In this document: positions 1 through 14,200 of the stretch, piece by piece
How the letters are laid out: the number at the start of each line of letters is the position of its first letter
Position numbering within the stretch: position 1 is the first letter of the stretch
Assembly (NCBI RefSeq): GCF_008831285.2
Contig: NC_045148.1
Coordinates: 8,561,001 to 8,625,000 of the forward strand
DNA: 64,000 nucleotides
Direction: 5' to 3'
DNA from: Nymphaea colorata
Lineage: Eukaryota; Streptophyta; Magnoliopsida; Nymphaeales; Nymphaeaceae
Notes under the pieces: generated by a model
What the model saw: the letters and a program-made list of their open reading frames with translations, nothing else
The model's database searches: none
What the model was told of the DNA's origin: nothing
Made by a program: the position numbers and the translations under genes

Positions 1-1747
1 TATGAATGAAGAAATGCAAGCTCTTCATGAGTGACTGACCTGGGATGTGGTACCACGACCAGAAGGAAGGAATGTTGTTGGTTCCAAATGGTTTTATATA
101 ATAAAATATAAACCCGATGGGAGCATTGAAAGATACAAGGCAGGTCTTGTTGCTCAAGGTTTTACACAACAATATGGCAAAGATTATGATGAAACTTTCA
201 ATCTGGCGGTTAAAATGGGTACCATACGTATCATCATATCTTTAGCTCTTGATTGAGAATGGACACTCAATCAAATGGATGTTAAGAATGCATTATTGCA
301 TGGAGATTTGAAGGAAGAAGTTTATATGGAACAACCCCCAGAATATACAGAAAAAGATCCTTTCACTTGGGTGTGCAAATTGAAAAGGCCTCTGCATGGG
401 TTAAAGCAAGCATCTCGTTCTTGCTTTGAGAGTTTTTCTTTACAGATTCAAGGTTTTGGTTTTAGAAGATATTCATTGGATCATTCATTATTTGTCTACC
501 AAAAAGAAAGTATCACAACTATTCTCCTCTTATATGTTGATGATATTGTTATATATAACAGGGAGTTCAAATGAGCATGTGGGAGAGGTAAAACAATTCT
601 TAATGAAAATCTTTAAGATGAAGGATTTAGCAATTGAGGTACTTTCTTGGGGCAGAGGTTGATAGATAAGGAGACACATTGACACTCATGCAGCAAAAAT
701 ATACTCTTGATCTCCTGGAAAAGACAGACATGACAAATTGTAGACCGGTTACTACTCCCAGTATATTACATCAGAGATTAAGTTCTGAAGATGGGGAGGC
801 TTATGCCAATCCTACAAGACATCAAAGCTTTGTTGGTATGTTACAGTATCTTACATTTACCAGGCCTCACATTGTTGATGTTGTTAATCAGGTTCTCAGT
901 TTAAGCATGCTCCAAGAGAAGATCATACGGAGGCAGTGAAGCGCATTTTAAGATATCTAAAAGGCATTGTAAAAGACGGCTCTGCTTACCATAAGAATGA
1001 CAATGCGGATCATAGACATGAGATAATCACTTATACAAATGCAGATTGGGTAGGCACGTGATCCAGATGAGAGGAGATCAGTGAGTGGTAATTGTGTTTT
1101 CATAGGCCATAATCTTATGTCTTAGAACAGCCACAAACAAAAGGCTGTGGCACGATCTACTACGGAGGCAAAGTACCGATCAATGATTAGGGGAGAAGAT
1201 TGTTTGTTCAGTGCACCTATGTGACAATCAAAGCGCAATTAACATTGTTTTTAATCCCATTCAGCATAGCAGGACCAACCACATTAAAATTGATCAACAT
1301 TTTATTCGATAAAAGGTTGAGGAAAAGGAGATAGAGCCCCAACATGTTAGAACTGAAGATCAACTTATTTATTAAAGGATTAATTGGACGACAATTCCGG
1401 TTGCTAAAGAACAAGTTGTACATGATGCAAGACCATGTACAACTTGAGGGAGGGTGTTAAAACGTGTATCAGGTTTACATCATGACATCTGGATTAGAAG
1501 TCATATTAGGTGTTTCCTTTTTAACGCTATGTTTTCTCATTAATGGCATGGCTGTAATATTCTTTGCTTTTAATAAGACTTATTAGTCCATGGTGTAAAA
1601 GAATGTTTTTATAATATAATCTTAGGGTTCAGCAGACAGTTACTGCTGCTGCCGGCCCTATCCTTTGGCACTTCTCTTCTCTTCTCCTTTCTTGTTTTTT
1701 TGTGGCACAAGTCTTTGGTGGATGACACAGTAATCTGATATTACACA
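1..1747 (+). mobile_element. Ty1/copia retrotransposon remnant (RT, RNase H, 3' LTR), cut by the window edge
   Basis: Broken plus-strand reading frames give copia polymerase in the normal order. At 47-256 lies the reverse transcriptase start (GSKWFYIIKYKPDGSIERYK and an AQGFTQQ-like block). At 275-574 lie MDVKNALLHGDL and the YVDD catalytic box (LLLYVDDIVI). From 679 to about 1200 there is the RNase H region (QKYTLDLLEKTDM, FVGMLQYLTFTRP). Frames are interrupted by stops and shifts, so it is dead. A polypurine-like tract (acttgagggaggg) precedes a presumed 3' LTR at 1455. It is antisense to UBP14 and lies in that gene's intron 8, whose donor is at 2205. The 5' half is outside the window. Confidence 0.85.
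1455..1747 (+). repeat. Presumed 3' LTR of the copia remnant
   Basis: It starts TGTTAAAACG directly after the purine tract ending at 1454, as expected for a copia 3' LTR. The right end (..TTACACA at 1747) is a guess based on a terminal CA, because the 5' LTR partner is not in the window. Confidence 0.5.
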
Positions 1748-2205
1748 ATCTTAGACCTTTTACCCATTCAAGTGCAAGTCTACAACAATTCATAATAAGA
1801 ACCTAGAAAATGGGACAGATACCCCAGTAATCCAGAGAGATTGAAAAGAGAAACACCTATTGTGAAAGCAAAAAGCCAACATCTGATGAGAAGATGTAAG
1901 CAAACAGAAACATGTCAACCTACAGGGATAAGATAAACCATGTTCACGCAAAGGAAGATGAAAAGTGTTGCTGATGACTTGCTATAAAGAATCATGTTTG
2001 GCATGCTATTCTTAAAAGCTACCGAGATTTTGTCATTATATCCAAATCTTCAAATAGATGCTAGTTGTCAAGCCTCGTGCCACAAGGAAAACATTAGTTC
2101 AGCAATATGGAATATTCCAAATTTCAAACAGAGCAGGGAACAACAATCCAAATAGCAGTGTCCCAAACACCAAATAAAGCAAGATAGAAAGTGCCCACTG
2201 CTTAC

Positions 2206-5200
2206 ATCTGCATATTCAAATCCAAAGTAGGATCAGCAGGAGCATTTTGAAAGGCTGCTCTCAGACTTTGTTTTCCATAGTATCTAAGTGAAAAGACAAC
2301 CAAGGTTAGAGAACAATAGTCCATCACATAGCAACTGACAGTTGTAGTTAAAGGAAATAGCTAAATATGGTGGATGTTGATAGCATATGAACAAACCGTG
2401 AACAAAAGGAACGTGCAGAGAAAACCACTTGCATTGTGGAAGCCAGGTAACAACTGTACAAGACAATGAAAATTATTTGAAAATTAGTAATAATGCAGAT
2501 AAAGATAGAGAGAGACAGAGAGACAGACAGACAGAAAGAGAGACCTATTTCCAAGATTGACAAGTCCAGTATATCCAGGTCCAAACAAAGGCTCCACATC
2601 CTGCCCACTTTCTTGTATTCGATTCCAATCAAAGTTGGTATTCTGATCGAGTTCTTTCTCAGCAGTTGTCATTTCAGTCTGAACAAGGATAGCACCTTTT
2701 AAATAGAAATGAAGCAAAACACAAAAAGATTCTTGCTGACCACTAAAAACAAGCACACTGGGAAGACCGTATAAAGCAACACCTTTACTATGTAAATTCA
2801 AACATGACTACCTTAAATTCAACACTGACCATATAATCTAATAAACATGATCACTCAACAAAGGCATATGTTTAGTTGTTCTGTTTAATAGATGTGTCCA
2901 GATCACTTGACAAGTAAGCTTTTGCTAAGATCTGGCCAGTCAGTTCAGCCAACCAGCAGCCTAATCTTTAGACACAGACACCAGAAATCAAACTTTAGAA
3001 CATCCCACCAACAAATAAAATTTAAATGGCCAATTCAATTAATTGATTGCACATGTCCACTGTTTGAAAGAAGTTAAATGGCAAGACAACCATTTGACAG
3101 AAAAATGGATGCCAAGGGTAAACCTCCTCACTTTTTCTCGAACTTATCTATATCGATACTCCTAAAATACCATCGTCCAGGACAGCCAGCACCTTAAAGA
3201 TCCATCCAGTTCAATATTATTACAATGGACACGCATGAGGATCTTACACCAAAGCTGATGGGGAAGACCAGCACTGACACCACTCTTGAAAGAGGATCAG
3301 AATCATTCAATCTCCACAAAGGTTAAATCTAAAGAAATTCAGGTTCATATAGCATGTGGGCACATGACCACCTGCACAGCAATTCATGGTGTTTGGTTTG
3401 TTCTTCAAATTCGGGCAAGATCCAGCACTACTGTGGCATTTCCAAGGCCTAATTACAAAATTATGGATAAGTTCTTTGAAGTACATAAGAAAAAGCATCA
3501 ATATATATCTTAACAATAGCAAGCGATTCTGCAATTGACTAACGGAACGCAGGTAGTCCCTACATTATCAATATAAGATAATCTAACGAAATAAAAGAAA
3601 TAGACTATACGATAAAAATATAAAGTTTCCATTAACATATGCAAATATCCAAAAGCAGATTCCTTAAAAGCTACATATAACACCATAAACTTGACTAACC
3701 TTTTTCAACGATGAAAAATCAATACCAAAAAATGCTAAATGTTGAGCTAACAAGGGGTCCTCAACACTTTCATCCTCTGGGTATGAGAAAACATCTGAAC
3801 TGCCCAGAACATCAAACAAAAATCAAATCCAAACTCCACTAAGGGGGGAAAAAAACAAGATGCATAGGTCCAGAAAACAATCAAAAGACATGCCTGAGCA
3901 GCTAATAAACTTGATGAAAGTAAAGAAGCCAAGAAGAATACAAAGATAGACTGACCGAAATGTAATAAACTGCAAGACAGGTCAGACCTACATAAGCTGA
4001 CCTGTGGGGAAAAAATATAACATGCAAACATAAACACTTAACAGAATTTTGACAAGGTATCTCTACCTAAAAAGCCTGACTCCTATATAAGTCGATGCAA
4101 ATTAATAAATCAGGAGCTACAAAATTTTCCAAAATCACATTTCTAGTCTAAAACTGATTTGTACTACACCACAAATGGCAAAGGAGTGTGCCTCATTTAA
4201 CAAGAATAGGACATAGACTTATAGTGAGGGAAACATGTAAGCATCAGCCATGCCTCTGTGATGACGTGTCCATTTGTTTCTATGTGCTTTTGATATGTGA
4301 GAGCTGAAGACACAGATAAAGAACAACCATATTGTTAAGTCTGACATGTTGGACTTGGGTCAAATTGGATCCAGGTCCACACATCCTTCTGTTAACAATG
4401 TATTTTATGCAAGTGAGAGTATGTCTCCCTGTTGTAATTTCTGATTAGTTGTATATTTTTTAATGAGAATTAGGGCACACCCCATCTGAGATAGACATGA
4501 CCTGTTGCAGCATCTCTCCTCGTGCTTTTCATCCTCTTCATCCTGCATTGTAAAACTGCAGCTGCTGCAAATCTTTTAATGGTATCAAGGCCAGGCTAAT
4601 ATGTCCATGTAAATTTGCGATTAAAAATTTCTGTCAAGGGTTTCTTCCTTAAGCCTCGTCCTTCCTGAAATTTTCTTCTTTCTTTTTGTATTTTCAATCT
4701 GTTCATCTCTTTTCAATCGGTTACCTTCCTACTCATCACCCTAAAATCTGTTGCAGAAATATTGTTGGTTCTCATCCTTAATGCCGTTTGACACCTGTGA
4801 ACAACACCCTTCTCCTTTTCAATTAAAATCAGATCTGAGATTGTGAAACTAATTTTTATTCTGATTCATCTTCTCTAGGTCTATTTCTGAACTGCAATTC
4901 TTCATTGAACCACAGTTTTTGTCCTTCCTTATTTTCTGGAACTTATGTCAGATATGGAAATGTCAAACCTGAAGCCAGACTTAATGTTCCTATAAATCTG
5001 CAAACTCTAGGTCCGTCTAAAAGTCTGAAACTATCTTCTAGTGTCAGCTATTGAATTGTGTTTTTCATTGTGCCATATATCCTTAGTGTTTTTTCAATGT
5101 TTTCTTGCGGTTGATTTATGTTATGAAGATCCAGCCCATATTTTTTAAGAACACTTAGCAGGGATATTCTTATAGGGTGTAGCCATCCCTGTTATTATTT

Positions 5201-8200
5201 TAAGTAGTCAAAAAGGGGAAAATGAAGCAAACAAGAAAGGACAGGCTTGAAACCTTATACAAGGATGCTGTACCAAAGACTGCCGTGTTTCCAAAATCTG
5301 TGATCTTCTCTTATTCTTTTCTTACTCTGTTATTCTCCTTCCATCTAAAATATTATGCTCTTTACATTCCTTTTGAAACAAGGAATGATTTGTCACCCAC
5401 TAATTCAATTCATTGTCCTATTTTCTTGAGTTAGCTTGTGTCAGAAAAACACAATCGCTCCAACTTCTTGACTTATAAAATACAACTCATTCCTTTTATA
5501 AGGAGTCAAGATCTCTATGAACATTTGGAATTAGTTCCAGTCCTGCCTCAGTTTTTTATACACTAAAAATGATCACAAAAATGCTTCAGATAGGACTATG
5601 CACAATCCAGAGTTTACAACATGGAAGAAATAGGATCAGGCTTTGGTTGCATAAATTACATTCCCCATCACAGGAAGTGTTACTGCTGATTATTGATGAC
5701 TGTTCTACTGTAAATCTATAAAATATATTGGCACAAAACTTATTCACAAATACCAGAGGCAAAAATTGTATATCTCAGGAACGAATTTCACTCACTGAAC
5801 AAAGGAACCATGACCATCATAAAATGTCTAAATAAGACCAATGGAATTATAGATCAACTAAAATACAAGAAGTTTTAAGTGGTTTGAGCTTGGAGTATCA
5901 CACTTTTGTCATATCCCTGACAGTTTTCCCAACTCTTCCCTCTTTTCAAGATTTGCATGTGAAATTATTTCAGATTCAGATGACTCTGAAAGAATTTCCC
6001 GATGATGATAAATTGGCAGCAGGATTCACCTAATGTTCTGGTCACAAGAATGATTTATGGATAAAGACAAGGGAAACAAATTTTTGTGAAGGCAGAGGTA
6101 GAAGCTGAAATGGACAAGGAGGCTGCGGGTTCCATCTTACTTCCAACATGCTACCCAATCTTGACAAAAGAAAAAAACAAACATTCCTACATACTTTTTG
6201 TGCAACAAAAGAGGGTGGTTGATTGTTAGTTCAATCTTCAAAATAAAGGAAACACAATAATATTCATCCCAAAAGGAACTCTGAAGCCAAACAGACAAAA
6301 GTGGTAGCAACTATTATCAGCGGCTCCTTCACAAGTGAATATTAAACAGAATGACCAGAGAGTGAGGTATCTAATTCTAGATTATGGTGCAGTAACTCTT
6401 CTTACAAGTAATGCTAGTAAGCTCTGAAACTTATCTCTTTAATTTGGAATGGTAGAATTGTGACTGGAATAGAACACATCATTCAATCTTACATGCTGAA
6501 AATGATCACACCTTTAACTCAGTCTTCTATTAATTTGTCTCATGTTCTTCTTACTCAAATCATTAAAAAGAACCAGTCACAAATGTCATATTTGTGTATT
6601 AAATAGTAAAGTTTTTCTCGAATATAATACAGCAAGCTTGAAAAAAAGGGGGGGAAAGAGGGGGAAATAGAGTAAAATTTTTAAAAAAATTAAAAAATCT
6701 TAAAATTAAGGAAAATAAATGAGAATATAATAAGACATCATCAAAAAAATAAGTAGACAAGCAACAAATAAAAAATAGAAAATAGACACAAGCAGTTTGG
6801 CACTAAAAAAACATGAATAAAATGCCCAAAATGAAAAAAGGGGAAATTTTGTGTTTCTTCGCTCTGGTCATTTTTTCAAAAAAACTGTGTTTTTGTGTTT
6901 TTTGTTGTATATTTTTCACGTTTTTAAAGCATTTTTTTTAAAACAAAATGCATTTTTTGTGTCTATGGAAATAACATAGTTTTTGCCTCTCGATTCTCAA
7001 CTGGCCAATGATGCAAAATTCTTCAGTTGAATTTACTTCCTCATCTATACATGTTAAGGATCTTCAAATGATGCAAACGTTACCTTGAAGTCTCCTGAAT
7101 GGCTGAATACCTTGAAGTCTCCTGAATGGCTGAATATTGTTTCACTTATTGTGTTCATAGTTTGTCTGGATGTAATAAACCAAATTTTTGGCATAGTCGG
7201 CTTGGCCATTGTAGTCATCTTTTATTGGAAAACCTATCTCAAGCAATCTCATTCCAATGTCTAGCTTGAGTGTTGTTTTAGATCATGAAAAGTGTCCAAG
7301 TTGTCGAATGTAGACTCATGTTTTGCCTATTGATCTAATAATTAAAAGAGATTCAAAGCCTTTTGACATTTTCTTTATTCCAAATGTATGGTGCCATGCG
7401 CCAACAAGTTCCTCCTTCTGAAGATTGATATTATGTTGTATTCACTAATAGTCATTCTTGTTACACTTGGATATTTCTTATGAAGTACAAATCTGAAGTT
7501 GTTTAGTTTGTTCCAATCCTTTTATGTGCTCGTTTAAAATCATTTCCCCAAAAATGTTACGTACTTTAGTGTGATGGAGGAGGTAAACATTGACCTTTTT
7601 CATACAACACAATAATGCATAGAGAGTACTGCACTCATACACATCAAGAAAATGGGGTGGTTTAACAGAAACATTGCCAAATGGTTGAACCGCAATGAAC
7701 ATGTAAAATGGCAACAATTTTCTTACCAAATTCTGGACATAGGTATTTCATTCTATTAAGCATATTACAAATTGTTTGTACATAGTTATTTTGGAAAACA
7801 AATATATTTATTTCACTCGTTTTGAGTAGCATCCTTGTTACAATGAACTACATCTGTTTGGATGTGTTTGCTATGTGCAAGTGGACAGAATAAATATATT
7901 TCATGACAAAGCCTCCAAGTGCAAGTCTATAAGATATGCTGATGACTACAAAGAGTATCGCTTCCATGTATTATGTGTATTAAGACATCCAGGCATGTTG
8001 TTTTGATGAGCAAAATTTTGACAAATGGCTACACATTTTCAGCAGGGACCAAATCACAACGTTGAAATTTATTACCCACGGATGAATGCAAACCTTTTCT
8101 GCCAATCTTGATGAAACTATGCATCAATTTGCACTGCCAATTCTAAGCTAAGTCACATGGGTGCAAAATATGGGTGCCAGTGCAGGCATGAGTGCAAAAA

Positions 8201-11200
8201 TTTTCAAAAAACTTGGGTATGGTGCGGCAAGGGTATATATATATATATGCATGTATAGACATACATACACAGATACACATACATAGAGGACATGGCAGGA
8301 GTCATGGTCGTACTATTCGAACTGGTGGTGGTAGAGTACCTACTTGAGGCCGATTATTGGATCTGTCACGATCAAAAAAAAATTTCCCACTTATACTACT
8401 GCACGTGCTCAACCTGAGATTCGTACAGCCATGTGTTCAAATGATATTATTGACGCAGCAGATGATACCATAAGGAGGTGGTTTTCTGACATATCCATTC
8501 CCTTTATGCAGCAAACTCTTATCATTTTCAGCCTATAGCAGATGCGATCACTTCTGTAGGCTGAGGGTATAAAATGTCCTCTTATCATAAATTGCGAAGT
8601 AAAATTCTTAATAATGCAGTTAGAGATGTCAAAGCATATTGTGATGAACTGAAATTCAGTCAAAAACAGAACATTGGTAAACTTCTTTGTATATTTCCCC
8701 TTAAATACAATGTTCTTAAAATCTATTGATTTATCTGATACTCCTGTATGTTTTGTGTGAGATTTTTGATAAAGTTATACAAGAAGTTGGCCCTAAGAAT
8801 GTCGTGCAATTTTTCACTGATAATGCAGCAAATTATAAAGTGCAAGTGAAATTTTAGCAGCACAATCTAGGAAATTTTATTGGAGCCCATGTGCTCCTCA
8901 CTGTTTAAATCTAATGCTTCAAGATCTTGGTGAAAGAGATTATATGAAGTGGACAGTTCAAAGATGCAAAGAAATCACGAAGTTTATCTCTAATCATGCT
9001 TATGTCTTGAACTTGATGAGAAAATTCACAAATGGGGCTGAATTGATTCGACTTACACAAACATTGTTTGCCACAAATGTTTTGACTATGCAAGGTATAG
9101 TCAAGTAAAGAAACCCTCTCAGGCAGATGTTTCCAGCTGATGATTGGGCTGCATTATCCTTGCGTCCAACTATTAGAAAAACAAACTGTACCATATCTAC
9201 TTTTTTATTGTTCTTTTATTTGTTGTTTCTATTATATATTTACTATTTCGTATTTACTTTCCATCTGTTATTAGATTTGTGGTGGAGTAGGTTTGGGCTT
9301 GATTGCCCAGAATTAAAGAAACTTGCAATTAGAATTCTCAGCAGTGCAACTGAATGTGAAAGAAATTGGAGTGTATTTCAGCACATTCACAGTAAGAAGA
9401 GAAATAAGCTGGAATATAAAAGGTTGAATGACCCTGTTTTCGTTTGTTATAATATGAAGATGAGACAAAGGTAAATTAAATACATTTGTTATGCAAAATT
9501 GCAAATTCTAATATATATTTAATTTTTAACAATTTGTTAATTTTTTCTCTTGTTGCACTTTAGGCAAAGAGAAGCAGCATCTGCGAGGAAGCATCACACT
9601 CAATTTGATCCAATCAGCCTTGACAATTTTGATGTATTAGGTTCTAGGGTTGAAGAAGAACCATATGCAATCCTTGATAAGGACAATCTTCATTTTCTGA
9701 ACATTGAAGGAGCAGCAGAGCTTTTTGAAGAAGGAGAGGCTAGAGAGCAATGGAATATTGGTGACATTCCAACAAAAGGGATAGAAGCAATTAATGAAGA
9801 AAATGAAGATGATAATGCAAATGACGAGGATTATTGTTGAATCATGAAACAAGATAACTATTGAACTTGTGAATTTTGATATAATCTAAGTCCTAAGACT
9901 CCAAGTCCTAAGATTCTAAGTCCTAAGATTCTGTAACATTTTCAAGTTTAAAATTGTGATGGATGCTTATTATGTTATATACATGAATGCTCCTTATGTA
10001 TGATGATTTTTTTATATTGAATACATGTTTCTTGGTTTTTTCTAATTTTGTTTATCTTTTCGGATTTTTATGATTTTTTAATATTTTTAAATTTTTAAAA
10101 AAATTACAATACGCTACGCTACGTTTGTGATACGTCACAATATGGCGTATAGGTCGGTCCGACCGATACGCGTTATGCTATGCCTTTTACAACATTGGGT
10201 CAGGACAATGTTGTAAAAAGCATATCGTAAGTCGTATCGCTCTGGCTTTAAGATACGTTGTATCGTAACGTATCGCAACCGTATCGTAAATTTTTTTAAT
10301 AAATCAGAAAAAATAGAAAAAAATCAAAAAATTCATAAAAAAATCAGTAAAAAACAAGAATAATATGTTCTTCATAAAAAACATGTTTTACAGAATGATA
10401 GACTTATTATTGCTTGAATTACATAACATATATCATAATTTCATAACCATAGATTCATAAGTCATAAGGTATTAAGGTCCACAAGTCTATGAGATACCAC
10501 ATCAAAAAACAAGTTTTAGATGTGATGTATTACATCACAAGATGACAATGAAATTGTGAAAATCTTCAAATGACAATGAAATTGTGAAAATCTTCAATGT
10601 CAATACATATAAAATGAAAGCACTCTTGACTCTCATTCATAATCTTCATCATATTCATTCTCATCCTCATCTCCATCTTCTTCTTCATCTTCATCTTCAC
10701 GATTTAAAAAAACCTCTTTCCTCCCAACGGGAATCAGCCACCCACGCACAAATCCATGGTTTAATCGATGATTTCATTTTGAAAATCGATGATTTACCGA
10801 TGGAAATCGATGATTTCCCTCCACGGCAGCACAATCTCTAGGTTAGAAATGAAGAAGGGGTGGGTTTTTATAAAGAAAACTCGAAAAATTGGGATTTGAG
10901 CCCTCCATTTTCGAAATCAGCCTGTATCATACGATACGGTGTGATGGGCCTGCATCGTACGTTACGATACAAGCAAGACACACCCCTATTTACGATACAG
11001 GGGGTGTATCATATCGTATTTTACAAACGATACGTATCATACGATACATACAACACTGGGTCAGGGTGTCATTGACCGCACTGAACATGCATTGACCACA
11101 TCCAATGGTGTGTCAAGGCCACATTTGTGGCTGCACCTGCACCTATGTCACATCAATGTGGGTGCGGGGGGCATTTTGAAGCACCCATATGACTTAGCTA

Positions 11201-14200
11201 CTAAGACAAACAATAGTTCTGGTTTCCCACATATTGAAACAGGAGTTCTATCGCCAAAAGATTTTGAAAAAAAAATTGGTGTTGTATAAGTATGACAACA
11301 AAATGAGCCTTCTGATGCTACTAACGAAGTTGAAGATCATACGACATTAGAAGGTCAGAAAAGTTTGGCATCCAATTTAAAGAAGGGTGAGTCATAATAT
11401 TTCTCTTCAGATTTTAAAATGTTCCCATCTCAAATTGAAAAGTACGACAAACCAGTCACTTTCTAATTTCTATCAAGTTGTACAATCGCCTAAGTGGATA
11501 GAGGCAATGAACAAAGAAATGGAGGCATTCATGAACGCCAAACTTGGAAGATCTTGCCCAGGCTCAAAGGAAAGAATGTGGTAGGATCAAAGTGGGTCTG
11601 CAAGTCAAGTACAAACCTGATAGAAGCATTGAGCTACACAAGGCTTCGTCCATAGCGCTAGGTTTTACCCAACAATAGAGGCAGGACTATGATAAAACTT
11701 TTCGACTTTTAGTTCTTATCATCTAGATGGAAACTGTTCATCATTTTATCCTTGGCTATAAATTATTGATGGTCGTTGAGTCAATTGAACAAAGCAGGGC
11801 CAAATGACTCCAAGCTTTTAGCAACTCCAAGGCTGTGTTTGATAGTGTCAGATCTTAAGCTCTGAGGCTGATTTTGAAATGCCTTTTATGTGGGGCCCAA
11901 ATAAAAATTAAAGATTGGATTTTAGATTTATAGAAAAATGAGGATTTGAGATCCTGAGTATCTGGCTAAAACCTCAGATTTGAGGTCCAGTGGGGGTGTC
12001 TGACCTCAAATCATTGGATCTGATATCCTCACCTCAGTGATCTCATATCACATCAGAAAATGAGTTCTTCGGATGGAGAATTATATGATGATCCCATCAA
12101 GTACACAAGTCCAGTTGACATGTTTCAATATCTCACTTCTATGAAATTAAGCATAATTATTCTGTAAGGTGGGTGTCACAATTTATGCACACACTAAGAA
12201 GTGAGTACATAGATACAATAAAAAGAGAATTTTGAAATATTTGAAAGGAACTATTGGATATAAGCTTCTCTATAACAGAAGTTGGTCAAATAGGGGGATT
12301 CATGAGACTATCACCTATGTGGACACAGACAGCACAGAAGACCTAGATAATAGTTTTAGGCTGCTGTACATTTCTTAGAAATAACTTGGCATATTGAAGT
12401 AGTCTAAAACAAAAAGTTGTTGACTTGTTGCAGATCAAGTACTAAAGCAGAACACAGACCTATGGCTATCAGCCTATCACCACTACTGAAACTGCATGGA
12501 TTAGGCATCTTCTAAATGAATTAAGAGAATCTATCTCAACGTTACAATCATCGTGTGACAATCTAAATGCTATGATATTACATTTAATCCTATTTAACAT
12601 AATTGTACGAAACATATTGAGATAAATCAACCTTATATTAGACAGAAGGTTGAATACAGAGAAATTGAGCCTTAATATATAGCACGCCAAAACACAATCA
12701 ATTAGGTAACTTGTTTACAAAACAGCTGATAAAACACAATTTCAGGTTTCTAAAGGGCAAGTTGTCCACGGTTCAAGAATATATACAACTTGAGCGAAGC
12801 TGTTGAGTCTGACATGTTGGACTTGGATCTAATTGATCCAAATCCACATGTCCTTGTGTATTAAGAATGTATTTTATTTACGGAATTGAGGACATTTATG
12901 TCTGTATCATTCTTTTATTAGTTGTAAATTGAGCATGTCCTGTTTGAAATAGATGTGACTTGCTGTTGCATACCCCTTGTGTTCTCTCTTCCTCCTCTTG
13001 TGTTGTGAAACTACAATGGCGGTGAATCTTTTACGCATGCTCAGTGTTGCCAAACTACTAGAATCAACACGTAAGATCTTGTAATATGCATGATAAGAAA
13101 CAATTGCAGCACCAAATAAGACTGCTTCTTTCATCTAATAAATTCGTGAAACTTGTTAAATGTGGAAGATGTATTCATACCAAGAGAGTTGCAAAATTTG
13201 ATTAAAGAAGGAAGGTAAGAGGCATGGACACCTCATTTCAGTTGATACAGCCGCATCGCCATACCTGGGCATGGATGCAGGCATGATTATAGGCCTGAAA
13301 ATGGTTAGGACACAAATTTGACCGTGTGAGGTGAAGTCCATGCGCCCAAGGATTAATCCTTCTGTTTTAGGACTAATCCTTCTGTTTTTTGACTTGGTCA
13401 AAATTGACCAAGTCCAAATTTGTCCAAGTTTAGAGCTTTCTTTACTGCTTATATAGGTGGACCTTGACCCCTTCCCACAATTCTCGAAGGCTCAAAATCA
13501 AAACCCTTCGGTAAAAAACCTTGTGTTTCTCCAAAATCCAATGAAACTCTGGTTATCGTGCATTGGATGATACAATTCTGGGATTGTGCATTAGGTAAGA
13601 AGTCTGCATGCATCTATGCCTCTCTAGCAAAGTTACCCCCTTGTCTCTAGTGGCAATTTTCCCTCCACCAATATGTACGCCATTTCCTCTTCCAAAAGAA
13701 ATGCTGATCTCACTAGCAAATGTCATCTTTATTTTTTTCTTTTTTTGCTCATATGACTTAATAAATAAAGTTAATTGCGTTCAAATGTAACAAATCAAAC
13801 AGAGAACACATATCAAATGTCAGCATTTCTCCTAAGAAAGGTAGACAACATACAGGCAGTCCTTGTGCAGAGAAACACAATCTCAGACTAGAACAGTAGA
13901 AAGAGAAACTGTGAGTGATCGTTATTACCTGCTCCTTCTAAATCAGCAGTTATAGTTCCAAGCTTTACAGCCAAAGGGTACTTTGTTTCATTATAATATT
14001 CAATAGCATGATTGTTGCCACCACTGCCATCCCAGTTTCTCCTCCCACAAAGAATCATACCGTCGGTCAGATTAAGCCACAAGTTATCAACTTTGTCACA
14101 CTTGCAACACCGCCACCCTGAGGGAGGAATGACAACACCATTGTCGATCTGTTGCAGATCCATTGCATATGCACTCACTTTCTTCTTATCAGCCACCCAA

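Larger units (their letters stand above)
4333..13034 (+). mobile_element. Decayed Ty1/copia element filling UBP14 intron 4, with nested hATs
   Basis: Two related LTRs in direct orientation (4333-4579 and 12801-13034) bracket 8.7 kb. A methionine-tRNA-type primer site follows the left LTR. Between them lie, in copia order, remnants of gag, protease, integrase, then (after hAT insertions) reverse transcriptase and RNase H. All frames carry stops. It is antisense to UBP14 and accounts for most of the giant intron. I could not find a clean 5-bp target duplication. Confidence 0.8.

Noticed and set aside
10100-11050. CGATAC/GTATCG array considered as a regulatory or satellite array
   Set aside because: The motif is confined to the ends of two hAT elements, where subterminal transposase-site repeats are expected.
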